Below are positions 1 to 12,006 of a stretch of DNA of 64,000 nucleotides, in pieces (position 1 is the stretch's first letter; every line of letters starts with the position of its first letter). The notes beneath the pieces were generated by a model. The model saw only the letters and a program-made list of their open reading frames with translations, searched no databases and was not told the origin of the DNA. Origin of the DNA: Armigeres subalbatus (taxonomy: Eukaryota > Arthropoda > Insecta > Diptera > Culicidae); the NCBI RefSeq assembly GCF_024139115.2, contig NW_026942913.1, positions 248,001 through 312,000 of the forward strand. Reading direction: 5' to 3'. The position numbers and the translations under genes are program-made.

Positions 1-1378
1 CCGGGGCTTTCATATTTTTAAATTTTCTAGTAATAGATCTCACTTCATCCAAATTGGTTCCCAACGAAGGGTCAAAAACATTCTCTTGATTGAGAATGTC
101 TTCGAAGCTCCGTGTAACCTGATCCTCAATTGGACTAGTGAGACCTAGACTAAAATTATGGGCACTCTCGAACTGCTGGGCAAGTTTTTGAGCCTTTTCG
201 CCATTTGTTAATAAAATTTTATTTCCCTCTTTAAGCGCTGGAATTGGCTTTTGAGGCTTTTTAAGAATTTTTGTTAATTTCCAAAAGGGTTTCGAACTGG
301 GATCCAACTTCGAGACATTATTCTCAAAGTTGGTATTTCTCAGAATAGCGTTTTTTAATTTCATTTTGCAAATCTCGCCAAATAACTTTCAACGCGGGAT
401 CGCGAGTTCTCTGGTATTGCCTTCGCCTCACATTTTTAAGACGGATCAGTAGCTGAAGATCGTCGTCAATAATAATGGAGTTGAATTTAATTTCACATTT
501 AGGAATTGCAATGCCTCTGGCTTCGACAATTAAATTTGTCAAAGATACGAGCGCATTGTCAATATCACTTTTGGTATCCAAAGGAATATTAACATCAAAA
601 TTCCTATCGATATATGTTTTATATAAATCCCAATCAGCTCTATGATAATTAAAAGTAGAGCTGATTGGATTAAAAATGGCTTCTTGTGAGATTTCAAATG
701 TCACAGGAAGGTGATCAGAGTCAAAGTCAGCATGAGTTACCAATTGGCCACACAGCTGACTTGAATCCGTTAAAACTAAATCAATTGTAGAAGGATTTCG
801 ACTGGAAGAAAAACAAGTAGGGCCATTGGGATATTGAATAGTATAATATCCCGCAGAACAATCTTCAAATAAAATGTTGCCGTTGGAATTGCTTTGAGCA
901 TTATTCCATGAACGGTGTTTGGCATTGAAGTCACCAATTACGAAGAATTTTGATTTGTTGCGAGTCAGAATTTGAAGATCAGCTTTCAACAAATTCTTTT
1001 GCTGTCCATTGCATTGAAAAGGCAAGTAGGCTGCAATGAAGGAAAATTGTCCAAAATTTGTTTCAACAGAAACTCCCAAGGTTTCAAAACTTTGGTTTCA
1101 AACGAAGAAAATAATTTATGTTTGATACGTCTATTAATGACAATGGCGACCCCACCACAGGCGCTGTCAAGACGATCATTTCTGTAAATAAAATAATTTG
1201 GATCTCTTTTAATGGAGAGTCCGGGCTTTAAATAAGTTTCTGTTATAATGGCAATATGCATATTATGAACTGTTAGGAAGTTGAATAATTCATCTTCCTT
1301 ACCCTTTAGAGAGCGGGCATTCCAATTTAGAACTTTCACACAATTATTTAGATCCATTAAAACGGAGTCCGATAACAA
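1..1378 (-). pseudogene. LINE ORF2 N-terminal part: AP-like endonuclease, frameshifted
   Basis: The first frame (1378 to about 1080) opens with the endonuclease signature LNWNARSLKGKEDEL and ITETYLKPG, where the Glu is the metal-binding residue. A one-base shift near 1080 moves to the next frame, which carries GDFNAKHRSWN and, near its end, SDHLPV, the last catalytic Asp/His motif. A second shift near 350 is needed to continue into the linker, which ends at the window edge with a stretch typical of the start of the RT domain (KFKNMKAP). The protein would nick target DNA during target-primed reverse transcription, but this copy is not translatable as one protein. Confidence 0.85.
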
Positions 1379-1553
1379 TTTTTTGTGTGTACTTTATACC
1401 AACCTGAACAGCTTCTGGAATGGTATTTGCTTTGAACATTGCATCAATCATGTGATGCAATTGTTCAGTTAAAAAATCAAAATCGGAAGCAGTCATGCTA
1501 CCTGAATCGGCAACATGACCGTATAAACCTCATTTTGAGAAGAGAAATTTTGT

Positions 1554-2728
1554 CTACCAGCAGCGATGTTTGCATACGTAGGTACATTCGAAAAATTGGA
1601 ATTTACTGAAGTGCTTGCTACCCGTTGACGAGCGGCAAAATTTGTTTGTGAATTGTGGTGGGTATGAATTGCTCGACCAGTAACTGGTTTCGAAATTTGA
1701 GCGTTTGAAAATTTCTACCCGTCGAATCTGGGATCCGATTGGAATTTCCGTCATCAATTTTGCACGGGAATTCAAAACTTTTGCGTGAAGGGCATTCCCA
1801 GAAATTGGATTTATGATTGCCCCACAATTTGCACATTTACATTTATTGGAATCTTCTCTCACAGGACATGCGTCCTTGGCGTGAGAGGTTCCACCACAAA
1901 TCATGCATTTAGCATCCATGTGACAATGTTTGGTTCCATGACCCCACTTTTGGCAATTCCGGCACTGGGTGGGGTTTTGTAAATTTCCCCAGGCCTGCGG
2001 AAATGTTCCCATGTAACACGGACATGGGACATAATACAGGCCTTTTCAAACTTTTCATATTATTTAGTTCACTTTTGTTAAAATGAACTAAATAAAATTC
2101 TTGAGAAATGCCCTCTGGGAAATACCAGAGTGGGATTTCTTTTTCATCTTAATTACTTGGACTGGTGAAAATCCAAGTAATTGAGAAATTTCAATTTAAT
2201 CTCATCCAGTGATTTATCATCACTGGGGAGACCTTTCAAGACGACTTTGAACAATCGCTCAGTTTTGTCGTCGTATGTGAAGAATTTATGGCGCTTCTCA
2301 GTTAAATACTGAAGAAGACGTTTGCGATCGTCAAAGGATCCCGGCAAAACGCGGCAGTCACCCTTCCTAGCAATCTGAAATGAAACCTTGATCCCCTGAA
2401 GGTTACTCAAAATCTCATTCCGGAAGCCAGAAAACTCGGCAACAGATACCACAATTGGCGGAATCCTTTGCTTTTTCGCATGAATCGAATCACCTGGGCT
2501 AGAGGTATATTCAATTTGCTCAATTTCATCATTAATCAAATCGAACTGATTGCTCAGTTCGATTGGAGAAGAATTATTTCCGATATTAGAGTTAGAAGGA
2601 ATATCTGAATTCTCCAGCTTCCTTCTATTTTTTCCGCGCTTAGGCAGGACGGTCTTGAAACCTTGTTTCTTTGAAGGAAGTGGAGAATTCAGAGACTCCC
2701 CCTTCCTCTTGTTTTTATTAATGCTCAT
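1554..2728 (-). pseudogene. LINE ORF1: gag-like nucleic-acid-binding protein, frameshifted
   Basis: The N-terminal frame (2728-2153) starts MSINKNKRKGESLNSP, a basic Lys/Arg-rich region, followed by the domain that precedes the knuckles in Jockey-type ORF1 proteins (SFQIARKGDCRVLP...LFKVVLKGLPSDDKS). After at least two frame changes between about 2150 and 2030 the zinc-knuckle part appears in the frame ending at 1554: CRNCQKWGHGTKHC and CMICGGTSHAKDAC, both CX2CX4HX4C, plus a third partial knuckle. Such proteins coat LINE RNA in ribonucleoprotein particles. The breaks show this copy is inactive. Confidence 0.82.
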
Positions 2729-3010
2729 GGCTGAGCGTGGAGACGTGACCTTCTAAGAGGTTTTTCCCAGAACGGTGTCCCTGCAGGATTACCACCGCTT
2801 GTCGGAATTTTACTTCCGCAAACGGGTCCAACGTAAAACGAAGGCACGGGTCCTTGCAAAGATCGTAACGGGATCAGTGGGTACAAATAGCGCATACAAG
2901 AAGCGCCGTTGAAATTAAAATAGCTTCGGGTAGTATTAAAAACTTCCTTCCGCAAAGAGAGAAAGAACCGCACAGCACGAAAGCACGATGCGGTCTGAGT
3001 GCACAGCGTT

Positions 3011-3796
3011 GAATTCCCTGAATACTTTTCCTCAATGTGTAATCTAGCTACTGCTAAGAAAAAAGGGTGGGTTGCTCACTGTGATCACTGCACTTAAAAT
3101 ACGTCTACAGCGCACGGACGCCTAATAATAACGAGGCCGATTAGGCAATTGCTTCTCCTTTAAAAGAATTCTGTGTATCATAATCAAGCACCTTCACAAA
3201 AACTACTAATTCGATAGCTATCACCTATGCACCTATACAAAAGATATCTTTTAGCTGTACTCGTGAGTCGTTATGAATGCCAAATATATGAGAAAAGTAA
3301 TTTTAAAGCTAAACTGAGGCAAATTATTACATTAAATTTCGTTTTAGATTGAAAATAACATTAAAGTGCTTTTCACATCGTACGCTCTGTTAAACTCGAG
3401 GCCACTGTGAACCACCAGTTATCTAGAAGCGAAACATTCCCAGCAGTGTCATTTTCTCACTACAGTGAGTCGGTGTCGAGTCGCAAAAGACCCTTCCAAA
3501 TTACGGATGCCTTGGAAAAATCCGAGCAAGATAAAATCGCAATTTGTACCCCTTCGCAAGGGGAAAACCGAAAGCCTAGTAATGCGATAAAAGGAAAAGG
3601 TCCGTTCGAAGAAACTGCTGCCATTAGATGCGATTTGTTTGGTTGGGTATTCCACTACGGGTAGATATTTCTTCAAACCAGCCCTTAACGGAGGTGAAAA
3701 TCGCAGATTTTCACAAAATCATCAGAAATGTTTTCCAGATACGTTCTGATTAATCCGACTAGTCAAAAACAGATAAGGTAGTGCAAACTATTTTCC
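3011..3796. other. No gene recognised
   Basis: AT-rich sequence upstream of the LINE. Short open frames at 3407-3676 on both strands lack codon-like bias, domains or neighbours, and are judged to be chance. Confidence 0.5.
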
Positions 3797-4030
3797 TTTC
3801 TCGTACACCAAAACGAACATTAGAAGGCTCGGAGACCAATAGTGTGATATACCAACCGAGTTAGCTCGACGAACTGTACGAACGTTTGTCTGTCCGTATG
3901 TCAGTTTGTGAATGTGTGTGCAGGTGCACAAAGGCTGAGAAAAACATGAGCAAACTTTTCCTATAGTAATTCATAACTGATTTCCTCGCAACAAGTTGCA
4001 TTCGACAGGCGGTAAAGCCTATTACTCACT
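3797..4030 (+). repeat. Dispersed repeat copy 1 (cgacgaactg / acaagttgcattcgac family)
   Basis: It shares blocks with 33484-33970: 'ctttctcgtacac', 'ataccaaccgagttagctcgacgaa', a run of tgtgtg, and 'cgcaacaagttgcattcgac'. A short piece in the opposite orientation is recognisable at about 5370-5400. This is a dispersed non-coding repeat and its class is not determinable here. Confidence 0.6.
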
Positions 4031-4040
4031 CTAACTTTTA

Positions 4041-4150
4041 ACTACTCAGTGACTGAGTAGAATTGTATTAATTCAGCTTTTGACGAAAATTGAATAAAAT
4101 TTTCTTGGAAAGAAAAGAGACGACAATACAATTTACTCAGTCACTCAGTT
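4041..4150. repeat. Short foldback MITE, copy 1
   Basis: The ends are inverted: actcagtgactgagtagaat at the left and the complement of actgagtgactgagtaaatt at the right, with an AT-rich centre. The same arms and centre ('ttttgacg', 'ttaataaaattt', 'agagac') occur at 32508-32638. Confidence 0.7.
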
Positions 4151-4717
4151 TGTTTATAAAAAAAAAGCTACGCACAAATCGCAAATCGGTCCCGAAACAA
4201 TGCAGGACAACAATTTCAGAACACTAATTAATGATTTGAGTGTAAGCATATGCGGTATTTCGAAAAATTTCGTTTCAGGTGGTTCGAAACGAAATTCCGC
4301 GGAATTTCGCGGAATTTGAGCATGGCGAAATCTGATTTCTTGATTTCGTTTCGTTTCGTAATATTACAAAAATTTCGCTAGAAAAAACTAGCTTCTAACG
4401 AAATTTAACGGAATTCCGCGAAATTTCGAAACAAATATAAACTTAAACCATACTTTATATCGTAAAGTTGTTTTCAAAACTTTAGGTTAAACATTTTTGT
4501 CTATTAACGCTTACTACATAACCCCATTCTTAGTCGACAAATACGTATGTAGTTTTCTTCTATAAAACGTCTTCAGTGTTTTCATGATTCATATTTAAAT
4601 TTTGTGATATTTTTTTTACTATTTGCACAATATGAATGCGGAATCGATTGTGAGATGGCAGTGAGTGAAAAAAATCTACCTTGCGTAGCAGAAATTTGTT
4701 CAACCCAGCCAGCTAAT

Positions 4718-4860
4718 CTGCCGTAATCTGAAAAAGTGACATATACGCCATTTTCCAAAAATGGTGTTAACGAGTACTACTCATCGAGCTCTTTACCAGA
4801 AAAATGGAAAACATGCATGTTGTAAAATGGCTATTACGTCACTTTTCCAGATTACGGCAG
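4718..4860. repeat. 143-bp foldback MITE
   Basis: The left arm ctgccgtaatctgaaaaagtg is repeated inverted at the right end (cacttttccagattacggcag), and the arms continue into tgac..gccattttcc. TAAT flanks both sides (4714-4717 and 4861-4864), a plausible target duplication. Confidence 0.75.
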
Positions 4861-5487
4861 TAATGTGGGAGAACGTGAAGTGATAAAACTAATGTCTGCA
4901 CTGAAGAGCACAAAATTATTTAGTGCGGAATCGATCGTGTTGTAGAAGCTTATTAAACGAAGCCCATTGATCTTGCGTTAGATTGATTTGAAACACAATT
5001 TTCGTCTCCTATTTTTTGAAAATAACTTCGTTTACAATAAATAATTAGTCGCTTACCAAGGGGCTTCACATGAATAACCTTCTCAACCTTCTCCCAGAGC
5101 ATTCCTCGGTCTCTTATAACAATGATTGGTTAACTAATTTTCCGCTCCTAATCCTAAATTGACTGTAAGGACATGACCACCATCGTTATGTAATATGTAA
5201 GGAACATTACAGATTTTTGGAATTTCTAGATCGTCGCATGGAATTTGCAAAAAGATCCAGAACGAGTTGAAAGATCATTTATGTAAATTGATGAAAGCTC
5301 TTTACTTATGATTGCTTTCAGCTGATACTGACAATAACAGCTGTTCTCATATGCTAAGGACAGACAGACAATACCTCAGTTCGTCGAGCTGATTGTATAT
5401 AAGACTATGGATCTGTGAAATTCAATCTGAAATACATATCTTTATGCATTTTAGAAAGGTGCACAGGATTCTTCTAGTGAGCAAATG

Positions 5488-6024
5488 TAGGGGAAGAAGC
5501 CCCAAAACGCCCGCCGGGGCAAAACGACTTTCGGGTATTCACTTATATCTACCATGTTTGAGAAAGCCTTAAAAAACTAGACGTGAAATTGTGTAGGTTA
5601 GGCGAAAAAAGTTTCAAAATAATCGATAGGAATGTAGGAAAAACTGAAAATTTCCACATTCTGATGAAACATCTAACATTTCGGCGAGGCAAAACGCCCT
5701 AGTGGAACTATCCTACAATGTACTCGCGTCTCCACGCACTGTCCATACCAGAATGATGATGCGCCGACGCGTGGTACGTTGTTCCCTAAGAGCTGCCGGC
5801 TAAAAGGCGTTTTGCCTCATGAGTTTTCCGGCAACGAAATATTACCACTTTTTTTAAATGTGAATATTATCAATATGATTGAAATATTTTCTAATTTTAA
5901 TATGGCATCAGCTAACTATATTGTTTAACTGTTGCGTGAGGTAGAAACACCCATGAAAATCGTTTTAGCTAAGGCGTAAAGGCAGTCTATGCTTAGCTAA
6001 GGCATATTGCCCCTCCTTCCCCTA
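5488..6024. repeat. Foldback repeat with TAGGGGAAG ends
   Basis: It starts taggggaagaag and ends cttccccta, with subterminal 'gccccaaaacgcc' matched by 'aaggcatattgcccc'. Words such as 'ggcaaaacg' recur in both orientations inside. No coding content is seen. A related single end (gtaggggaag) is seen near 10800. Confidence 0.55.
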
Positions 6025-6070
6025 TGCTATATGGACAGGAAAGGTATTCTACCAGGATTTGCGTAACAAA

Positions 6071-6551
6071 TGTTTCATGTACGGAGCGGAAGGTCACCGG
6101 AAGGATGCGTGTCCATAAAGGTAAAAAATGAACGTGGGCAACGGAAATCGTATTCAGGTGTCGTTATCGGATTTGATACAGCAACCCGTCAAAGATCATC
6201 GGATGCAGCGTAGAACGGCGTAATTGAAGTGGCTGAGGAAGAAGTGGTTGGATTGGATTCCAATTCAACTGAACGGATGGAACAATTTAAAATTCCCGAT
6301 TTAATGGTGGAACGCGAAAAACTAGCAGAAACTATGACATTCAAAAATAATACAGATCGGATCTGGTTCGTGAAGAAGGGAATCATAGGCTACACTCCTC
6401 CTAATAGACTCCTAAAAAAATGAGAGAATAAAAAGAGGATAAAAAGCAACTAGCGCAGTCTATGAGTCAGCAACGGGATCGTTTGGTTACTGAAGGATCA
6501 ATGGACCGATCCCCACCAAAGAAAACCTCACGCAGAAATGTTTCTGAAACT
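6071..6551 (+). pseudogene. Relic of a retroelement gag/ORF1 with one CCHC knuckle
   Basis: At 6071-6114 the plus strand reads CFMYGAEGHRKDAC, a CX2CX4HX4C knuckle with Cys-2 replaced by Tyr. A basic stretch with a stop follows, then an open frame 6229-6423 (MAEEEVVGLDSNSTERMEQF) and further broken coding-like sequence to about 6551. The order knuckle then acidic/basic tail fits the C-terminal end of a LINE ORF1 or retroviral-type Gag. It is too short and eroded to name the family. Confidence 0.45.
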
Positions 6552-7412
6552 TCTTCGGAATGATTGATTCTATTATTTCTAATGTTTTCGGCTCTGTAGA
6601 GTTTATTTTTAAGCATCTGACCCTCATAAATAAACAGATTGGTAAAAAAAAGAGTTCTCTATATATGTAGACGAAGAATAAGAAGGAATAAGTTTTGGCT
6701 GTTACGCCCTTTTCAAATGTTGGGCTAGTAATATCAATTCTCTATCTGCGTATACGCTTGGCAGATGTGGATACAAAACTGAGTATCCCACTAAATAAAA
6801 AAAACAAATCTAAGCATTAATTTCCTAATTTTGACTTAGCACGATACTATATAACCAGGCTGACAAGACAATATGAAGTATGCTTCAGCATAATTACATA
6901 ATTCTTAAGTGAACTAAGGTTTTAAACGAAATTTGAATCCGTATATGAAAAATCCCACAATTTCTATATTTTTATGTACTTACTGATATGAAACTGATAT
7001 AAAATTGATCAGATTCAGGAGCACACGCTCCACGATGAATTCCTTTGAAAGTGGCGCAAATGCTGGGGTATTGCCTTATCACCAATGTTATATGCGGCGA
7101 GAATACGACGATTTATCACAGACTGCCTCTTCTGTTATTATAACTCTAAAAATAGTTATTTGTCTTCGGAAAAGGGAAATCAGAATTGCGTAAAACTATT
7201 TTAATAAAAATTCCGCGGAAAAAATTTCAAATTTCGTTTCGTTTCGAAAAATTTCGAAATAAATGAACCTTGATTTCGTATCGTTTCGAAGTCTCGAAAG
7301 TAAATCTATATTTCGTTTCGTTTCGATCCGAATTTAAATAGACATTTGAAATTTCGTTTCGTTTCGTTTCGTTAGGAAAAAGTGTGTTATCGCATACCCC
7401 TATTTGAGTGTA

Positions 7413-8149
7413 TTACTTCTACGTGAAGTTAAACGATTTACAATGATATGGAAATGCTAATATCATCTTCCAAACTGACGTACATGCTCATGATAGAATT
7501 AGAGGCGAAAGTATAGAATTGATAGTTTCGTTAGTATACGGCAGGCATGAAGAATGTTTTTATAGAAGTCGATTTGAAAGCGAGCGGAGGGCAATATTTG
7601 TGATGGCACATATCGCACGACCTTCCTTCCCGTATGAAGGGGGAGGGAAGAATATCAGTGTGGAAGCTGATATATCTCCAGATACAGTTACAGAAAGGAC
7701 AAATATTATTCTGAACCTGGTAATAATAATTTTCAAATGATATCTACTCGGGCAATGTCCGGTTACTAGGTCAGTAAAGGTGCAAAGAGCTTTCATATTG
7801 AGCTCCAAGAGCTTTTTGGTTACTGAAATATGGGAGTTATGAATCACATTTTTTGGCGATCAACCAGCTGGTCATCAACCTTTGTACTTCCCAGGATATC
7901 AATTCCATTTTTATGGCACAGTGTAGCATACCGCAGAAAGGTTTTGGGCCAATGGACTGTGTGTTTAAACCTAGTTGCGTAAAATGTCTGCCTTTTCATT
8001 ACCTTCATCCCAATGCCCTACTCCCGTTTTTGTTCCATTTTACCCGTCTCGAATAGTGGGACATCCGGCTTCCCAATCTATACGTGAAGGCTCACTTATG
8101 CTATTAGGAATATCATGTGGGCATACAAAATAAAATTATCTAAAATATA
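7413..8149. other. No gene recognised
   Basis: Intergenic sequence. The small overlapping open frames at 7519-7847 on both strands show no domain or signal and are considered chance. Confidence 0.5.
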
Positions 8150-8400
8150 CTTACCTGATACTTACTTGATACTTGATGGGCTACAGCTCTTCGATGAACC
8201 TACGCCGAATGGAGTATCCTTCTCCATTGAAATCGATCTTGGGCCAATCGCTTCCAGTCTCCCTGAACATTGAGCGCCCTCAGGTCCTCTTCAACTGCAA
8301 AAACCCATCGTGTACGCGGCCTTCTACGAAACCAACGAAGTCCGTAATAAGCCTTATTTGCAGCTGAAATACGCCTTTTCACCTCAAATCATTATCGCAC
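8150..8400 (-). pseudogene. RTE-type LINE, 3' end fragment
   Basis: The minus-strand frame 8382-8200 begins KRRISAANKAYYGL, the conserved stretch after the RT thumb in RTE-like elements. It jumps by internal deletion to RPRTRWVFAVEEDLRALN and DWKRLAQDRFQWRRIL, the conserved C-terminal tail. Downstream on the same strand lies a short tandem tail of ATCAAGTA-type units (8150-8178), as many RTE elements have in place of poly-A. Only the last part of ORF2 is present, so this is a 5'-truncated dead copy. Confidence 0.75.
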
Positions 8401-10040
8401 GTCAGAAAATGCAATGATAGAGAACCTGAAATCGATCCCATGATTATTTACGCCTTAAAAAACAAAGATTAAACCATCATTTGTTACGACTACAAAGCAC
8501 TACGCAAACGTTCTATAAAATCTGCCCTTTTGACTTTTATAACATTTCTTAAAACTTCTATAGATTTCTACTGAAACCAAAAAGGCTTTGACATTTTTAC
8601 GCTTTGACAGGCGCCGGATTGAGACAAGCAAAAGTGTCTTTGTTATCATTTTAGCCTGATTTTTACATTATTTTTATAAGCGTTTTCAAAACTTTTGGCC
8701 TGTCGACTCTAATGCAGAAAGACATCTCGTACATAGCTCTCGATCATAATGACAAAACAGGTAATCAAAACGACTGAAATCCTGATAACTTCAACTCATT
8801 GAGTTGATTCTTTTGACAACTCTAAATTCTATCAACAGTTCGTTTTGGCTTGGGGTGAGCCCCTTAACCACTTAGTGAACGAGAAAGTCAAGAAGAATAG
8901 AAGTCTCTCAGTAAAATTCTAAAAGCTTTCACCTTTTCGAGCCTTTTTCCAGTGTCAGGATTAGACATATGTATATAACTTTGCATCACTGAAGTGTTAA
9001 ATTCTTCTTGCAAATCCCAATACATATGCATAAGAAGCTGGTAGGTATCATCCAGCGAAACGAAAAATAAGTTTGCATCACAAATGATTTATGTGAAGTG
9101 CCATAAATCCAAATTGGATACTAAGTGCACATGTTTCACTTCATCCAATTTTGGCGAGCTCTCACTTGCGTGAACCATCGAGCAAATACGAAACCGCGTA
9201 GGGGAGATAGGGATAAAACCAGAACAGATTTCCATCTTCATATCAGAGCTCTTTTGTCCAACTTATGAAATACAAAGCAATGAAACGAAAATCTGAATTT
9301 TGTGACTGTTATCAGCAGACAGCACGCATTTTAGTAGTTCTCTGTTTTTTAGTAGATATTTAAGAAATGTGATCAAAATAAAACCAATGTGATCTAGCAT
9401 CGATACAGGAAAAATTTAAATTTTGGAAAAAAAACTAAAAAATAAAACAAAATTTGGATAGAATGTGAAGAAAATAGGTATAAACGAATAGAGAAACAAG
9501 TCACAATGCATTGTATTTTAATTCATATATTTTGTAAATTTTGAAAAGATTTTAAGAAACTTGTATCAGATGAAATAAACATAAATGTTTATTCAGTTTG
9601 CAAACTAAGATGTGGCATATCTGGACATGAAAACCACAGTTAATTATATCACATCGAAATAACTTGCTTATGTTTTTTTATCCCGTCCATGGCATCTGCC
9701 ATGCCCAGTATCCTCTAACTATAATGCTGGTGAGGACACAACAAAAATCAGCCCTTGTTTGCATGATGTCGTATTCGTTGGTAACAATAGCCCCAGAAGC
9801 TAGGCGAAAAATCCTCGATGATACACAAGGTAGCCCAAGAAAGAGTAAAAAATAAGACATTTACTAACAACGGGAAGCAAATCGTGGAAGCTGGCTTGGT
9901 GGAGCATTTGGTGTCGTTCAGCGAACCAACGAACGACGACGTAGTGCAATCACTTCAAGTACCCACTACAGTTGGACTGACTCTTGCACCGTTTCCTCTG
10001 GTGTACTCTGGAAACTGGAGACTATTGTGTTTGCAGATAA
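8401..10040. other. AT-rich sequence, no gene recognised
   Basis: Nothing with motif support is visible. 9230-9660 is very AT-rich. The open frames at 9664-9860 (both strands) and 9818-10045 have no recognisable domain. The latter directly precedes the exon-like stretch that follows and might belong to the same relic. Confidence 0.45.
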
Positions 10041-10284
10041 TATGATGCACCAAGCAACAGCCCCTACAACGACCGACCGTACCGTGCCATGCCATCGTCG
10101 GTCCTAAGACGTCGTGCTTTGGAAGAACTTAGCCGCAGGTTGCCAACTAAAGAACTGTGTGTATGCAAACTCTAAACCCACTTCGATCGGTGGATTCGAG
10201 GCGAGTTGAATCGAAAGATGCTAGGAGAGGGTACGATGGGAGAGCTCCGAGCGGAAGTACAACTTTGGCGGTGCAAAACTGGGT
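10041..10284 (+). pseudogene. Exon-like coding stretch with one stop, unidentified
   Basis: One frame runs about 80 codons with a single TAA at 10173-10175. It reads PSSVLRRRALEELSRRLP before the stop and THFDRWIRGELNRK and MGELRAEVQLWRCKTG after it. The composition is charged and coding-like, unlike the surrounding AT-rich DNA. It is preceded by gtgtttgcag (acceptor-like, ending 10036) and followed by a ggtgag donor-like site at 10283-10288. It may be a decayed or captured host exon. I do not recognise the protein family. Confidence 0.35.
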
Positions 10285-10288
10285 GAGA

Positions 10289-11593
10289 TTTTCATTTTTC
10301 TCATCGTTTTCCTTCCAGCATGTAATTTCATGTTATGATTTAAGTGGATTATGCTGACAGTAACTGAATCTCTGTTTGCTGCTAGGATATGTACTGTAAA
10401 AAAAATCACCCTTTGAATTAAAGATGTTTTTGTTTTTTAAATAATTAGTTGAACCATTAAATGATGCCAAAACATTGAGCTAACTAAAATTATTGTTATT
10501 TTTTGTGGTACGTGCTTCTATTGTTGAGGAGGTTTATGATGAAAGGGAAGAAACAAAGTTTTTCAAATTGCACAGTTTCACGTATTTAAAATAAAAGTTA
10601 TGGAGTTTTGAATAAAGTTTTTAAAATTTCGCGAAACAAAATTTATTCTTCACATATGCATAATTATTTGTAATTTTATACGAAGAACGCTCCCGAGCAT
10701 CACACATGATGTAAAAAGCTGTTAATATTACTTGTGTAAGACTAAAACAAAACATATAGGTATGAGTTATTGCAGCAGTTATTGCCGAATCTTAAAATGT
10801 AGGGGAAGTGGTTCGGTCCTGGGCACCCCACGCATCTTTTGACAGAAAGTAGATATTGTCATTAAGGTATTTTGTCAACCTGATATTTTGTGTTCTATAC
10901 CAATTCAGATAGACACCATATACCAAGGTTCTTACATCAAGGTGCAATCACTTCTTCAGTAGATAGAAGATATGAGCGCGGGGGTGAAAAATTCATTTTC
11001 CGTGCAAAACGCAAACAAAATCGCTGGCTACCCCAAACTAAAATACAAGATGGCTGAATCGTGGGTATGAAATATTGGAACACCTGATTAAATTCATCTT
11101 GTTAGCAAAACTTGCACTAGAGCGCTCTGTTGGGCAACAAAATAACTTTTTTCAGTGGTAAATCTCTATATATCAAAATGAGTTTGCTTTTGCTTTGAGG
11201 CAATATAACTCAAGAACGGATGTACCGATTCTCAATAATTACTCACCAATTGAATCGTTTTGGGTTCTTCTGTGTTTATGTATATGAAAAATAGAATATT
11301 TTGCTGGGAAAGTTGAACAAATATAAAAATGTTACGTTTCCAAGAATTCTAAAGAAAACCATCAAGTTCGAACTAAAATCAATCTGGAGAGCGACGACTA
11401 CACGATTAACATTTAGGACGAAGAAAACACAAAGTGAAGCAAGATCGGGCAGGTTTGATTAGTATAATATGAAATAACTTCCCCCTTCGAAAATTCTGCG
11501 TTTTTGAAAATGTTTTTCACCGGTTGAACCGCCCTATGTTTTTTTTTTCTTTACCAAGGGTAAACGGAAATCTGCAAACAGACACCTGAGGAG
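10289..11593. other. AT-rich intergenic sequence, no gene recognised
   Basis: No motif-supported coding region. A gtaggggaag repeat end at 10799 resembles the terminus of the 5488-6024 repeat. Confidence 0.5.
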
Positions 11594-11598
11594 GTTAA

Positions 11599-11814
11599 TG
11601 TGCGGCCTTGTTCTGCCGAACGAGCTATCACGGGGTGTGCTTTCTAATCGCGCGTGCGACTCCGTTCGTTGTCCCATGAGGAAAGAGGGCAAAGTCATGG
11701 CCTGCTATTTTCTAGTTAGTGTTGGTAACCAAACCGTTATACGATATTTGCATATTTGTCATCAATCCACTCTAAAAGTGGATTGCCCAACTCCTAATAT
11801 ATCTCACCCTCACA
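11599..11814 (-). repeat. 3' LTR of the non-coding LTR element (intact, 216 bp)
   Basis: It begins TGTGCGGCC and ends CCTCACA on the plus strand, and is about 95% alike to the two halves of the LTR at 17036-19227. It preserves the uninterrupted sequence ctagttagtgttgg at 11712-11725, which is the empty site for the insertion in the other LTR. Confidence 0.88.
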
Positions 11815-11834
11815 TTCCGCTTCTTCTCTCACTA
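11815..11834 (-). other. Polypurine tract of the LTR element
   Basis: On the minus strand agtgagagaagaagcggaa immediately precedes the 3' LTR, the expected place for the plus-strand primer of reverse transcription. Confidence 0.7.
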
Positions 11835-12006
11835 AAAAAAGAAAAAAAAAACCATTGACTTAGGATTTTCATAAACAACTATTTACATCGCATTTTTTTC
11901 TAACTTTACAATCCAGTATCCAATATCCGTACTCAATTCCTATATTCAAAACCATCCTAATTCAAATTGGAATTCAAATATTTCAATATGATTTTCCAAT
12001 CTGATA

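Larger units (their letters stand above)
1..3010 (-). mobile_element. Jockey-clade LINE, 5' half, truncated by the window edge
   Basis: A non-LTR retrotransposon lies on the minus strand. Read from the right it has a 5' UTR (about 2729-3010), ORF1 with CCHC zinc knuckles (2728 to about 1554), then ORF2 beginning at 1378 with an endonuclease and running off the left edge just where the reverse transcriptase would begin. The order and the protein motifs fit the Jockey clade of insect LINEs. Frameshifts in both ORFs make it a dead copy. The exact 5' end is not marked by a visible target-site duplication, so the right boundary is approximate. Confidence 0.85.
4245..7401. mobile_element. Old 3.2-kb repeat unit bounded by an 11-bp direct repeat
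   Basis: The direct repeat atttgagtgta is at 4234-4244 and 7402-7412. The unit begins agcatatgcggta and ends with the complement of aggggtatgcgata, an imperfect inverted end. Both ends are followed inward by long runs of TTTCGTTTCG and its complement (4255-4435 and 7210-7375). A second copy of the right end lies at 30760-30876. The ends resemble hAT-type termini, but 11 bp is longer than the usual 8-bp duplication, so the class is tentative. It contains two smaller foldback elements and a gag-like relic. Confidence 0.45.
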
